DNA from: CAMBDR01 sp046597185
Lineage (GTDB): Bacteria; Pseudomonadota; Gammaproteobacteria; Burkholderiales; Burkholderiaceae_D
Assembly: GCA_046597185.1 (NCBI GenBank)
Contig: JBKJLF010000771.1
Location: forward strand, 1 to 7,184
Direction of reading: 5' to 3'
Length of the DNA stretch: 7,184 nt
Made by a program: the position numbers and the translations under genes. Of the stretch, positions 1 to 6,448 are shown one piece after another (the stretch's first letter is position 1; every line of letters starts with the position of its first letter). The notes below the pieces were generated by a model. That model did not search any database. It was not told where the DNA came from and worked only from the letters and a program-made list of their open reading frames with translations.

Positions 1-2
1 TG

Positions 3-44
3 GCTGAATGGCCATTGTTTTTCGGAGTGTTGTGTAATGATTAA
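3..44 (+). CDS. Possible 3' tail of an upstream gene
   Basis: The third plus-strand frame is open from the window edge and ends in TAA at 42-44, reading AEWPLFFGVLCND. Its stop would overlap the tagH start by 8 bp, which resembles the overlap between tagH and the phosphatase gene further on. The piece is too short to assign to a family, and the frame may be open by chance. A T6SS gene would be expected here from context only. Confidence 0.25.
   Translation, partial: AEWPLFFGVLCND
24..27 (+). promoter_or_regulatory. Ribosome binding site of tagH
   Basis: GGAG lies nine bases before the ATG at 37. It supports that start even though the frame stays open to the window edge. Confidence 0.6.
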
Positions 45-1041
45 AATTGCTGTCGTCTCATATAATGATGAAGCGCCATCGTCGGAGTTGGCTGCGGTGT
101 TTGGGCCTGAACGTCAAACGATAGGTCGAAGCGAAGATAATTTTTTGGTGTTGCCCGATGCGAAGCATTATGTCTCGCGCACCCAGGCTGCGGTGTGGAG
201 TGATGGTCAAAACCATATGTTGGTGAATTTGAGTCAGGCCAACCCAATTTCAATTAACGGGCAAGAAATCGAAGCCGAGCGCGATTATCCGATTCATGTT
301 GGTGATCAAGTGCTAATTGGTTTGTATCGCTTGGCAGTTGAAGCCACCGAGGGCACCCAGGATGCGAGTGCCAGGGTAACGCCGGCGGTAGAGACATTGG
401 CCGAAGGCGTGGTGCATGAAGTTCATGAACATGCCGATACGCAAGCGCTGTTGCAAGCCTTTTTGGATGGTGCCGGCATCGGGAATGTGCCCATTTCATC
501 AGGTTTGACGCCGGAATTAATGGAAACACTGGGTAAATTGGTGGCCGCCTCGATCAAGGGCACGATGGATTTAATCGCTTTGCGCGCTCTGGTCAAGCGT
601 GAAGTAAAGGCCGAAGTGACCATGGTGGTCTTGCGTAAAAATAACCCGCTCAAATTTTTCCCTGACAGTCAAACTGTTCTGATTCAAATGCTGCGCAAGA
701 AAATGCCTGGCTTTATGACGCCCGATGAAGCCTTGATCGATGCCTTTTCTGATTTGCATGCGCATCAATTGGGCGTGGTGGCGGGGATGCGCGCCGCCAT
801 GGATGCGATGCTCAAACGCTTGCACCCGGTGAATTTTGAGCGCCGTCTGCCAGCACCCGGTTTTATGGACAAGATGATCGCCGCGCGCCCCAAAGCCCAG
901 CTTTGGGAAATGTATGCGGAACAGTTTCGCGGCATTTCTTTAGAGGCAAAAGATGATTTCCAATCCTTGTTTGGCAAAGACTTCTTAAACGCCTATGAAA
1001 ATGAAATTGAGCGCTACAAAGCTGGCAGCAAGCATGGATGA
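37..1041 (+). CDS. tagH: T6SS-associated FHA domain protein TagH
   Basis: A 334-residue cytoplasmic protein with an N-terminal forkhead-associated (FHA) phosphothreonine-binding domain at about residues 5-105. Visible FHA marks are IGRS (29-32), VSRTQ (46-50) and INGQ (73-76). The usual His of the SRxxH motif is Gln here. A variable Ala/Glu-rich linker follows. Residues about 150-330 match the C-terminal domain of T6SS TagH proteins, with NNPLKFFPD (202-210), GFMTPDEAL (225-233) and an aromatic/acidic end that includes LWEMYAEQFRG. In characterised T6SS, FHA proteins bind a kinase-phosphorylated partner and promote assembly of the apparatus. The phosphatase and kinase genes follow directly, so this is probably the reader of that switch. 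The start at 37 has a GGAG nine bases upstream. The end overlaps the phosphatase start by 8 bp, suggesting coupled translation. The family call is firm; the exact phospho-partner is not visible. Confidence 0.9.
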   Translation: MIKIAVVSYNDEAPSSELAAVFGPERQTIGRSEDNFLVLPDAKHYVSRTQAAVWSDGQNHMLVNLSQANPISINGQEIEAERDYPIHVGDQVLIGLYRLAVEATEGTQDASARVTPAVETLAEGVVHEVHEHADTQALLQAFLDGAGIGNVPISSGLTPELMETLGKLVAASIKGTMDLIALRALVKREVKAEVTMVVLRKNNPLKFFPDSQTVLIQMLRKKMPGFMTPDEALIDAFSDLHAHQLGVVAGMRAAMDAMLKRLHPVNFERRLPAPGFMDKMIAARPKAQLWEMYAEQFRGISLEAKDDFQSLFGKDFLNAYENEIERYKAGSKHG

Positions 1042-1831
1042 AAAGTCGGCGGTAAGTAACCAGGTGCATATGAATCTGAGCCAGGCGCAAGTGACGGCTC
1101 AGGGGCATCGGCCATCCAATCAGGATGCACTTGGCTACGCTTCGCAAGACGGTTTAATGTGTTTTGTCATGTCCGACGGGACGGGTGGGCATTCCGGTGG
1201 TGATGTCGCCGCCAAATTGGTGGTCGAGACGATTTTGGCGCAGTTCATGCGCGAAGCCTCGTTTGGTGCGCGTGCTTTGCGCTCGTATATTGATTGTGCC
1301 ATCGTGAAAGTGGCGCAAAACAAGAAATTAAGTGATAAGCGCCGCAGCATGAGTGCCACCGTTGCAGCCTTGGTAATTGATCAAATTAACCGCTGCGCTT
1401 TGTGGGCGCATTTGGGTGATACCCGGGTGTATTTGTTCCGCCGCAATAAGTTGTTGTATATGAGTAACGATCACAGTTTAGCGCAGCGTTTTGTTGATGC
1501 CGGGTATGCCAAGGCGGAACAGATCCGCACCCACCCGCAACGCAGCGTATTGTATGCCGCCATTGGTGCTGAGGGTGATACCTTTCCCGAAGTAACCCGG
1601 GAAGCAGTGGATTTGATGGATGGCGATGCTTTTTTGATTTGTACTGATGGGTTTTGGGAATGGGTAGTTGAGGCGCAAATGGAACATGCGCTGTCAGTGG
1701 CACAAAGTAGCGAAGAATGGCTGGAATTAATGAGTAAAATTGCGGCCAGTAACGTGTTGGCTTCCGGCAAGGAGCGGGATAACTTTTCCGCGTTTACAAT
1801 TTTGCTGCGTGAGCCGATTGGGGTAAGATAA
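1034..1831 (+). CDS. pppA: PP2C-family Ser/Thr protein phosphatase of the T6SS switch
   Basis: A soluble metal-dependent phosphatase of the PP2C/Stp1 type, 265 residues from the ATG at 1034. Hallmarks in order (that numbering) are RPSNQDALGY with D31; the metal-binding SDGTGGHSGGD with D48; SATVAAL at about 107; AHLGDTRVY at about 126, as in PP2C cores; CTDGFWEWV with D205; and the closing RDNFSAF with D249. All acidic residues expected for the two-metal centre appear present. There is no signal peptide or membrane segment. In T6SS clusters this enzyme (PppA) removes the phosphate that the partner kinase places on FHA-linked targets. The 1034 start overlaps the tagH stop by 8 bp. Other in-frame ATGs are at 995, deep inside tagH and unlikely, and at 1070, just before the conserved domain and with AGG five bases upstream. 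The family is certain and the start is moderately so. Confidence 0.88.
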   Translation: MDEKSAVSNQVHMNLSQAQVTAQGHRPSNQDALGYASQDGLMCFVMSDGTGGHSGGDVAAKLVVETILAQFMREASFGARALRSYIDCAIVKVAQNKKLSDKRRSMSATVAALVIDQINRCALWAHLGDTRVYLFRRNKLLYMSNDHSLAQRFVDAGYAKAEQIRTHPQRSVLYAAIGAEGDTFPEVTREAVDLMDGDAFLICTDGFWEWVVEAQMEHALSVAQSSEEWLELMSKIAASNVLASGKERDNFSAFTILLREPIGVR

Positions 1832-1886
1832 TTATGATTCTTAGACGATTCCAAATCCGACGAAATTTACCTATGTTGAGTCAACC

Positions 1887-3611
1887 TTGAAAACTGAAGA
1901 ATTATTTTCCAATACCGTTGTGATTCCACCACATGCTGGCAGCGAGAACGCGCTCGCGGTCGGCACTTGCATGAGTGATTTTGAAATCACCGGTGTTTTG
2001 GGTGAGGGGGGCTTTGGTATTGTCTATTTGGCAATTGATCACTCTTTACAACGCACGGTGGCCATTAAAGAATATATGCCCGGCACTTTGTCCGGGCGTG
2101 GGGTCGATGGCAAGGTGCTGGTGCGCGCTGAGCGCCATAGAGAAACCTTTGCTGCGGGTTTGAGGAGTTTTATTAACGAAGCGCGTTTGTTGGCGCAATT
2201 TGATCATCCTTCCCTGGTGAAGGTGTATCGGTTCTGGGAGCAAAACGATACCGCGTATATGGCCATGCGCTATTACGACGGCCAAACCCTGAAAGACATC
2301 GTTTTAAATCGCCCAGAAATCGTGACGGAAGCATGGTTGAAATTCATCTTCAAGCAAATTTTGGAAGCGCTTGATACCTTATATCGGGCCAAGGTATTGC
2401 ATCGCGACGTGTCGCCGGACAATATCATCGTGCAAAAAAATGGCGATGCCGTATTACTCGATTTTGGCTCGGCCCGGCAAATCATTGGGGATATGACGCA
2501 AGGCTTAACCGTCATCTTGAAACCCGGTTATGCGCCAGTAGAACAGTATTCGGATGATGCCTCGATGGCGCAAGGGCCATGGACGGATATTTACGCCTTG
2601 GCAGCAGTGATGTATTTTGCGATTGTAAAAGCACCCCCGCTCACCTCGGTGACGCGGATGATGAAAGACTCATTGGTGTTGCTGCAAGATGGCGTGCATG
2701 TTGGATTCAGCTATCGGTTTTTGGTTGCGATTGACAAAGGTTTGGCTTTGCAACCGGGTGATCGGCCACAATCGATGGATGAGTTCCGGCGTTTGCTGGG
2801 CATTGCGGCCTTTGCCTCCAGCCGCAGTTCGCGTTCCTCCGGGCGTAGTAGCAAGAGTAGTTCCGAATCCAATAAAGATGCGGAGGTGAGTAGTAAAACC
2901 TTGTCGCGTACACAGCGCGGCGTTACGCAGCCAGTTGCCAAGGGCAGTAGTTCGCGCTCGACCATTCTGGCGGCTATTCTGGCGATTTCGGCCTTGGGCT
3001 TGGCTGGGTACAATTGGTTTCGCATGTCGCCAGGCAGCATTGAAGCGAGTAGCTCAGCGTTGGCGCAAGCGAGTTCCACGTCCACCGCCAGTAGCATGGC
3101 CAGTGTGGCGATGCCGACCGCAACCCCCACCCCGGTTGCGATTGCCAGTGCAACACCCACACCCTTCGCCAGCCCCGTACCAACGCCGACTGCCAGCCCC
3201 ACGCCTGCCCCGGTTGTTGTTGGTTCGATACCAATACCTGTCCCAGTTGCAAGTGTGGCAAGTACGGCAGCCAGCTCAGCCAGTGCGCGCGCCGCCAGTG
3301 TAGCGAACGCCTCTGCGAACGCCTCTGCGAACGCCTCTGAAACAGCATCTGCTAAAGTTGAGCAGGAACCGCCGCCAGCGTTTACAATGCGGGTTAATGT
3401 TGCGGTAAAGCCTTGGGGTGCGATTTGGGTGGATGGCAAGCAAGTAGGTGTCAATCCTCCCATGAAAAAAATCCTTTTGCCCGAGGGGAAACATCAAATC
3501 AAAATTATCAATTCGGCTTTTCCCGAGTATGTGCGGGAGTTTGAAGTGGTAAAGACGGGTAAGAAGCGGGTTGAACAAATTGATGTGGACTTTACCGCGA
3601 CCCAAAAATGA
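1887..3611 (+). CDS. ppkA: Membrane Ser/Thr protein kinase with periplasmic PEGA-like domain (PpkA type)
   Basis: A 574-residue Hanks-type kinase that probably phosphorylates threonines to switch on the T6SS. The kinase domain spans about 32-305: glycine loop GEGGFG (39-44), catalytic K61 in VAIK, E98 in the alpha-C helix, catalytic loop HRDVSPDN (172-179, D174), metal-binding DFG (192-194) and an APVEQY stretch (216-221) in place of APE. A Ser-rich juxtamembrane stretch (311-358) leads to one membrane helix (about 359-376). A long low-complexity linker follows, with Pro-Thr repeats (409-440) and Ala/Ser/Asn repeats (455-488). A C-terminal PEGA-like beta domain lies at about 498-570 (VKPWGAIWVDGK). 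The kinase would be cytoplasmic and the PEGA domain periplasmic. Translation appears to begin at TTG 1887: an in-frame TAG lies at 1842-1844, and the first in-frame ATG (1971) would cut away the VGT that precedes these kinase domains. It lies 55 bp after the phosphatase gene. Confidence 0.9.
   Translation: MKTEELFSNTVVIPPHAGSENALAVGTCMSDFEITGVLGEGGFGIVYLAIDHSLQRTVAIKEYMPGTLSGRGVDGKVLVRAERHRETFAAGLRSFINEARLLAQFDHPSLVKVYRFWEQNDTAYMAMRYYDGQTLKDIVLNRPEIVTEAWLKFIFKQILEALDTLYRAKVLHRDVSPDNIIVQKNGDAVLLDFGSARQIIGDMTQGLTVILKPGYAPVEQYSDDASMAQGPWTDIYALAAVMYFAIVKAPPLTSVTRMMKDSLVLLQDGVHVGFSYRFLVAIDKGLALQPGDRPQSMDEFRRLLGIAAFASSRSSRSSGRSSKSSSESNKDAEVSSKTLSRTQRGVTQPVAKGSSSRSTILAAILAISALGLAGYNWFRMSPGSIEASSSALAQASSTSTASSMASVAMPTATPTPVAIASATPTPFASPVPTPTASPTPAPVVVGSIPIPVPVASVASTAASSASARAASVANASANASANASETASAKVEQEPPPAFTMRVNVAVKPWGAIWVDGKQVGVNPPMKKILLPEGKHQIKIINSAFPEYVREFEVVKTGKKRVEQIDVDFTATQK
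3303..3338 (+). repeat. Three tandem 12-bp units inside the kinase linker
   Basis: Three identical copies of GCGAACGCCTCT encode three runs of Ala-Asn-Ala-Ser in the periplasmic linker of the kinase. Perfect identity suggests recent slippage. A change in copy number would alter linker length in steps of four residues without shifting the frame. Confidence 0.9.
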
Positions 3612-3613
3612 AT

Positions 3614-3617
3614 GGGG
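3614..3617 (+). promoter_or_regulatory. Ribosome binding site of the TssQ-like lipoprotein
   Basis: GGGG sits seven bases before the ATG at 3625, just after the kinase stop. It favours 3625 over the in-frame ATG at 3571, which lies inside the kinase gene and would bury the signal peptide. Confidence 0.5.
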
Positions 3618-3624
3618 TAATGTG

Positions 3625-4122
3625 ATGATGATGATAAAGAAAAGTCGTTTGTTTGTCGCCAGTGCGGTGTTGATTGGTTTGGTGGGTTGTGCCACCCCTG
3701 AGCCTGAGGTTACGTCACAGCCCGTTGTTACGCCCACTCCCAAGCCTGTGCCCACGCCTGTGCCTACGCCTGTGCCGCAGCCAGTTGTTCCCGTAGTCAG
3801 TGATGCCAGCGTTTTGAAAGAAGGCGTCGCCATGTACAATAATGGCGACTATAACGGAGCCATTAAGCGCTTGACTTCGGCCAATGAAATATGGGGGGCG
3901 ACGGGCAGCCGTCTGGTGCAATTGGAAGCCTTGAAATATAGCGCCTTCAGTTACTGCGTGAGCGGGCGGCAACTTCAGTGCCGCCAGCAGTTTGAAAAAG
4001 CATTGAAGATTGATATCGATTTTGATTTGGCGGCCGGCGAGAAAGGCCATCCTTTGTGGGGGCCAGTGTTTACCAAAGTCCAAAAGGCCGCCCAAAAAGC
4101 GGCAGGAAAAGTGAAAAAATAA
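3625..4122 (+). CDS. tssQ: TssQ-like T6SS-associated lipoprotein
   Basis: A 165-residue predicted lipoprotein. Residues 1-21 form a signal peptide (KK, then a hydrophobic core) ending in a lipobox LVGC, so C22 would be lipidated and anchored in the envelope. Residues 24-58 are a Pro/Thr/Val-rich tether with repeated PVPT units. Residues about 60-155 are a tetratricopeptide-like helical domain: EGVAMYNNGDYNGAIKRL resembles one TPR helix pair, and CRQQFEKALKID resembles another helix. The tail is Lys/Ala-rich. Its place right after the kinase (13 bp gap) and its layout fit the TssQ-family T6SS lipoproteins found beside such operons. That name is recalled from family annotation and not proven by motifs. 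It might act like the outer-membrane lipoprotein of the Pseudomonas TagQRST sensor, but no sequence similarity to TagQ was established. The start at 3625 is chosen for its Shine-Dalgarno sequence and for a normal signal peptide length. Confidence 0.75.
   Translation: MMMIKKSRLFVASAVLIGLVGCATPEPEVTSQPVVTPTPKPVPTPVPTPVPQPVVPVVSDASVLKEGVAMYNNGDYNGAIKRLTSANEIWGATGSRLVQLEALKYSAFSYCVSGRQLQCRQQFEKALKIDIDFDLAAGEKGHPLWGPVFTKVQKAAQKAAGKVKK
3744..3779 (+). repeat. 12-bp repeats encoding the PVPT tether
   Basis: Three near-identical 12-bp units beginning GCCTGTGCC encode Pro-Val-Pro-Thr steps in the lipoprotein tether (the last unit reads PVPQ). They differ only at the last bases. They probably arose by slippage, as in the kinase linker upstream. 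Confidence 0.7.
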
Positions 4123-4180
4123 GTTTGACTAAGTTTAACTAGGTTTGACCAAGTTTAACCAAGTTTAACCAAGTTTAACT
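4121..4180 (+). repeat. Six tandem 10-bp repeats, consensus AAGTTTRACY
   Basis: Six head-to-tail units begin at 4121, 4131, 4141, 4151, 4161 and 4171. Copies 4 and 5 are identical (AAGTTTAACC). The others differ only by transitions at positions 2, 7 and 10. The first unit overlaps the last two bases of the lipoprotein stop codon, and the array ends 31 bp before the permease start. The period is close to one helical turn, so every copy faces the same side of the DNA. It could be a protein-binding array, a bent segment or a neutral minisatellite; the sequence does not decide. Confidence 0.95.
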
Positions 4181-4200
4181 AAAGCGGCCAACTTGCATTG

Positions 4201-4205
4201 AAAGG
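4201..4205 (+). promoter_or_regulatory. Ribosome binding site of the AI-2E family permease
   Basis: AAAGG lies six bases before the ATG at 4212 and fixes that start. Confidence 0.5.
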
Positions 4206-4211
4206 TTACTA

Positions 4212-5231
4212 ATGCTCAATCCCGCTGTGCAAAAAGTGGATGGCTGTACATGGGCCGCCTGGGTGTTGATGGCGGCTTTTTTGTTAATGGTCATGCTCAA
4301 AGGCTTATTGGGCGCATTGTTTGCCGCTTTGCTGGTGTATTCCCTGGTGCACCAGATCACGCCATTGCTGGCGCGCCGCATCAATAGTGAACGCGCCCGT
4401 CTGGTGGCCGTGGCAGCCTTGGCGAGCTTGGTGGTAACGGCCTTGTCGCTGGCGATTTGGGGCGTTATTTCCTTTGTCAACAGCGACGCTGGCAATGTCC
4501 AGCATATCCTTAAAAAACTGGCTGATATCATTGAGAAATCGCGCGCTCAGTTGCCTGTCTGGGTGCAAGAGAATTTACCCATTGGGGCCGACGCGCTACG
4601 CGATTCACTGGCCGATTGGTTTCGTGAACATGCGGTCGAAGCCAAAGCGGTCGGGGCCGAAGCCGGGCGTAGCATCGTGCATGTGATTGTGGGCATGGTG
4701 ATTGGCATGATGGTGGCGGTGCAAGGCAGCCATGACCCGAAACGGATGGGGCGCTTCACGGTCGCCGTGGTGGGTCGCATGGCTATTTTGTATGGCGCAT
4801 TTCGCGGCATGGTGTTTGCGCAGGTATGGATTTCGGGCATCAATGCTGTTATCATCGGCTTGTTCGTATTTGTCGTCCTGCCCCTGTTTGGCGTGTCTCT
4901 GCCCTTGACCAAAAGCCTGGTGGCGATCACCTTTTTTGCGGGTTTGTTGCCCGTGATCGGCAATTTGATTTCTAATACCGTCTTCATCATCATTGGTTTG
5001 GCGCATTCGCTGCAAATGGCGGTGGTGGCGTTGGTATTTATGGTGGTGGTGCACAAGTTGGAATATTTTTTGAATGCACGCATTATTGGCTCCTCGCTCA
5101 ATGCCCACGCATGGGAATTGTTGGCCGTGATGTTGGTCGCCGAAACCCTGTTTGGGGTGCCCGGTGTGGTTGCGGCACCCGTATTTTACGCCTATGCCAA
5201 GCGTGAGTTGATTGCACTTAAGTTGCTTTGA
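4212..5231 (+). CDS. AI-2E/PerM family membrane permease
   Basis: A 339-residue inner-membrane protein of the AI-2E transporter family (formerly UPF0118, PerM). Hydrophobic segments lie at about 14-48 (two close helices), 63-90, 153-171, 197-227 (two helices), 235-262, 266-282 and 302-330. A soluble amphipathic stretch at 95-150 sits between helices 3 and 4, as is normal in the family. The conserved second half is present: GLLPVIGNLISN (244-255), then LEYFLNARIIGSS (283-295) and FGVPGVVAAP (314-323). Length fits the family. Members have been linked to export of autoinducer-2 and to sodium/proton exchange, so the substrate cannot be read from the sequence. It lies 89 bp after the lipoprotein gene, separated by the 10-bp repeats. 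It may be transcribed with the operon, but nothing ties it to T6SS function. Confidence 0.88.
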   Translation: MLNPAVQKVDGCTWAAWVLMAAFLLMVMLKGLLGALFAALLVYSLVHQITPLLARRINSERARLVAVAALASLVVTALSLAIWGVISFVNSDAGNVQHILKKLADIIEKSRAQLPVWVQENLPIGADALRDSLADWFREHAVEAKAVGAEAGRSIVHVIVGMVIGMMVAVQGSHDPKRMGRFTVAVVGRMAILYGAFRGMVFAQVWISGINAVIIGLFVFVVLPLFGVSLPLTKSLVAITFFAGLLPVIGNLISNTVFIIIGLAHSLQMAVVALVFMVVVHKLEYFLNARIIGSSLNAHAWELLAVMLVAETLFGVPGVVAAPVFYAYAKRELIALKLL

Positions 5232-5243
5232 TGCTTTGATGCG

Positions 5244-5262
5244 GCGGGCCTGTCAGGCCCGC
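5244..5262. terminator. GC-rich hairpin between converging genes
   Basis: GCGGGCC, a five-base loop TGTCA, then GGCCCGC form a perfect 7-bp stem (the T-loop bases can pair further). It lies 12 bp after the permease stop and before the minus-strand relics that converge on it. There is no T-run on either side, so a classic intrinsic terminator is not fully met. It may still end transcription or protect the mRNA 3' end. Confidence 0.45.
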
Positions 5263-5268
5263 TCCTGG

Positions 5269-5282
5269 CTAGCAGCCTGTCG
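5269..5282 (+). repeat. IS end repeat, copy 1
   Basis: CTAGCAGCCTGTCG, identical to bases 5978-5991 and to the complement of 6450-6463. It closes the transposase fragment that reads into it from the right. Confidence 0.85.
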
Positions 5283-5402
5283 GAGCGATCTTGGAACGAC
5301 CAAGTTGATCCAGGACTTCAACGATAAAACGGGCCAAATGATCAGATTCGACCCAATCATCCACGTTCGGCGAAAAAAGATTTAAGTCCTTGCCGCGATC
5401 GA
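5269..5402 (-). pseudogene. N-terminal fragment of an IS1182-like transposase
   Basis: On the minus strand a frame open from about 5406 to the TAG at 5269-5271 reads 45 residues. It includes DLNLFSPNVDDWVESDHLAR and then FIVEVLDQLG. This is the pattern of the DUF772 N-terminal region of IS1182/IS5-like transposases (hydrophobic-LxP-DDW-v-DHLaRFiVeV-vdqLdl). After QLGRS the frame runs straight into the end repeat and stops, so nearly the whole transposase body has been deleted. There is no start codon: the upstream side abuts the response-regulator stop codon. No inverted partner of the end repeat was found between this fragment and that gene. The piece is a dead relic. The family call rests on this short segment; IS5 is the main alternative. 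Confidence 0.65.
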
Positions 5403-5981
5403 CTAATCAAGACTGATCAAATGGTGTTGCAATGCGAAGCGAACGATGCCGCCGACATCCTTGAGCCCCAGTTTTTGCATCAGTCGGCTGCGATAGGTAT
5501 CGACCGTTTTGGATGATAGGCTGAGCCTTTTTGCGATTTGCACGCTGCTATTGCCTTCTGCCACCAGTTGCAGGATTTCACGCTCCCGCTTGCTCAGCGT
5601 GGCGAGCGGGTTCACGTCAGGGCCTTTATGTAATTTTTCCGCGACCACTTCGGCCACACTGGGGCTGAGAAAGCGTCGCCCTGCATCCACCACGTGTACT
5701 GCCTGAATGATCTCTTTGGCCGCCGATTCTTTGAGGATATAACCGTGGGCACCCGCCTCCAGCGCCTGAAAAACATGTTCGGCGGTGGAGCGCATTGACA
5801 AAATCAGGATGCGTACCTGGGGATTGCGTTCGCGGATTTGCCTGGCCGCCTCAATCCCGTTCATGTCCGGCATGTTGATGTCAAGGATCGCCACAGAGGG
5901 ATTAAGTTGCCGGATCTGTTGCACCGCGTCGCGCCCGTTGGCGGCGTTGCCAACGACCTTGATTCCGGGGTCGGTTTCTAG
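5403..5981 (-). pseudogene. Truncated NarL/FixJ-family response regulator
   Basis: The minus-strand frame reads from the end repeat at 5978-5992 (LLETDPGIKVVGNAANGRDA, then VQQIRQ) to TAG at 5403-5405. Numbering from a GTG at 5924, it keeps the phosphoacceptor D15 (AILDINMPDMNG), S43 (ILSM) and K65 (GYILKES) of the receiver domain. A complete LuxR-type helix-turn-helix lies at about 107-168 (LSKREREILQLVAEG, SSKTVDTYRSRLMQKLG). Missing are the first ~20 residues: strand beta-1 and the acidic pair that binds magnesium. The frame stops at a TGA just upstream, inside the IS relic, and no good start codon is present. A GTG-initiated protein would keep the DNA-binding domain but not a working receiver. 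No sensor kinase gene is in the window. Intact relatives activate transcription when phosphorylated. Family certain, loss of function likely. Confidence 0.85.
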
Positions 5982-5992
5982 CAGCCTGTCGC
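5978..5992 (+). repeat. Left terminal inverted repeat (IS end copy 2)
   Basis: CTAGCAGCCTGTCGC, perfectly inverted at 6449-6463. The response-regulator reading frame breaks off here. Confidence 0.9.
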
Positions 5993-6043
5993 AGATAAGG
6001 CAAAAAAAGACTCAAAAATTAATCACTTGAGCGACAAAAAATG

Positions 6044-6068
6044 TATAATATTGCTTATAAATATTATA
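6044..6068. repeat. AT-rich perfect inverted repeat before the transposase start
   Basis: TATAATATT (6044-6052), a 7-base spacer, then its exact complement AATATTATA (6060-6068). It lies 14 bp before the ATG at 6082. The left arm contains TATAAT, so it could overlap the -10 box of the element's own transposase promoter, and the symmetry could be an operator. No convincing -35 box was found at the right spacing. Confidence 0.5.
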
Positions 6069-6081
6069 GATCACTTTTGCC

Positions 6082-6322
6082 ATGACCAATTTCATCCCAT
6101 CTACCCGCAACGCCTGTTTTTTATTCCCCCCAACACTGGATGATTTGGTTCCACCAGGCCAACCTGTTGAACCGATTCCCGGCCCAAGGGATAGCGACCA
6201 GATCAACCTGGCGGACGAAGAATCGCGCATCATGCACATGCCCGGTGGCGGGTGAGTGGACTCTGGTTTGCTTGGCGTGGAATTTGAAGCGTATGGCATC
6301 ATTACGTCCAAAATTTGGATAA
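6082..6322 (+). pseudogene. Collapsed IS1182-like transposase: N-terminal, middle and C-terminal pieces joined
   Basis: From ATG 6082 to TGA 6253-6255 a 57-residue frame starts with MTNFIPSTRNACFLFPPTLD (a typical IS1182-type N-terminus). It then jumps to IPGPRDSDQINLADEESRIM and ends HMPGGG. The NL-DEESRIM-GGG stretch is a hallmark of the middle of IS1182 transposases, normally followed by FEQxYNAQ. Overlapping it, the next frame (about 6245 to TAA 6320-6322) reads GEWTLVCLAWNLKRMASL, which matches the extreme C-terminus of the same family. Family members are roughly 450-500 residues, so two internal deletions have removed most of the catalytic core, and the second one also shifts the frame. 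No catalytic activity is possible. The family call comes from recognised motifs. Confidence 0.75.
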
Positions 6323-6448
6323 AGCAGGAAAATTAGCAAAAAACAAGGTAAAAAAACAATGAAAATGAACCAAATTGGTTGATATTACTAAAAGTATATG
6401 CATACTATGGCATAAGTCAATTTATATTAACTAATTTTTGTGCTAACC

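Noticed and set aside
2711..3463. A 250-residue open frame on the minus strand
   Set aside because: It lies opposite the kinase gene, and its Ala/Val/Gly-rich text is the reverse reading of the Pro-Thr and Ala-Ser linker codons. The plus-strand kinase has all catalytic motifs, so this is a shadow.
3571..3624. Earlier start for the lipoprotein at ATG 3571
   Set aside because: It would put 18 extra residues, including a Trp and Pro-rich piece, before the signal peptide and would overlap the kinase by 41 bp. ATG 3625 has a Shine-Dalgarno sequence and gives a normal lipoprotein leader.
4121..4180. The 10-bp array as plasmid-type iterons of a replication origin
   Set aside because: No replication initiator gene or other origin parts are nearby, and the units are shorter than typical iterons. 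The location between two chromosomal-type genes argues against it.
4547..5108. Two long minus-strand frames over the permease gene
   Set aside because: They mirror the plus-strand membrane protein codons, are Thr/Met- or His-rich, and have no recognisable domain or start signal.
6012..6339. Minus-strand and other-frame open readings across the IS relic
   Set aside because: The plus-strand pieces match transposase motifs in their known order; the other frames carry no recognisable motif.
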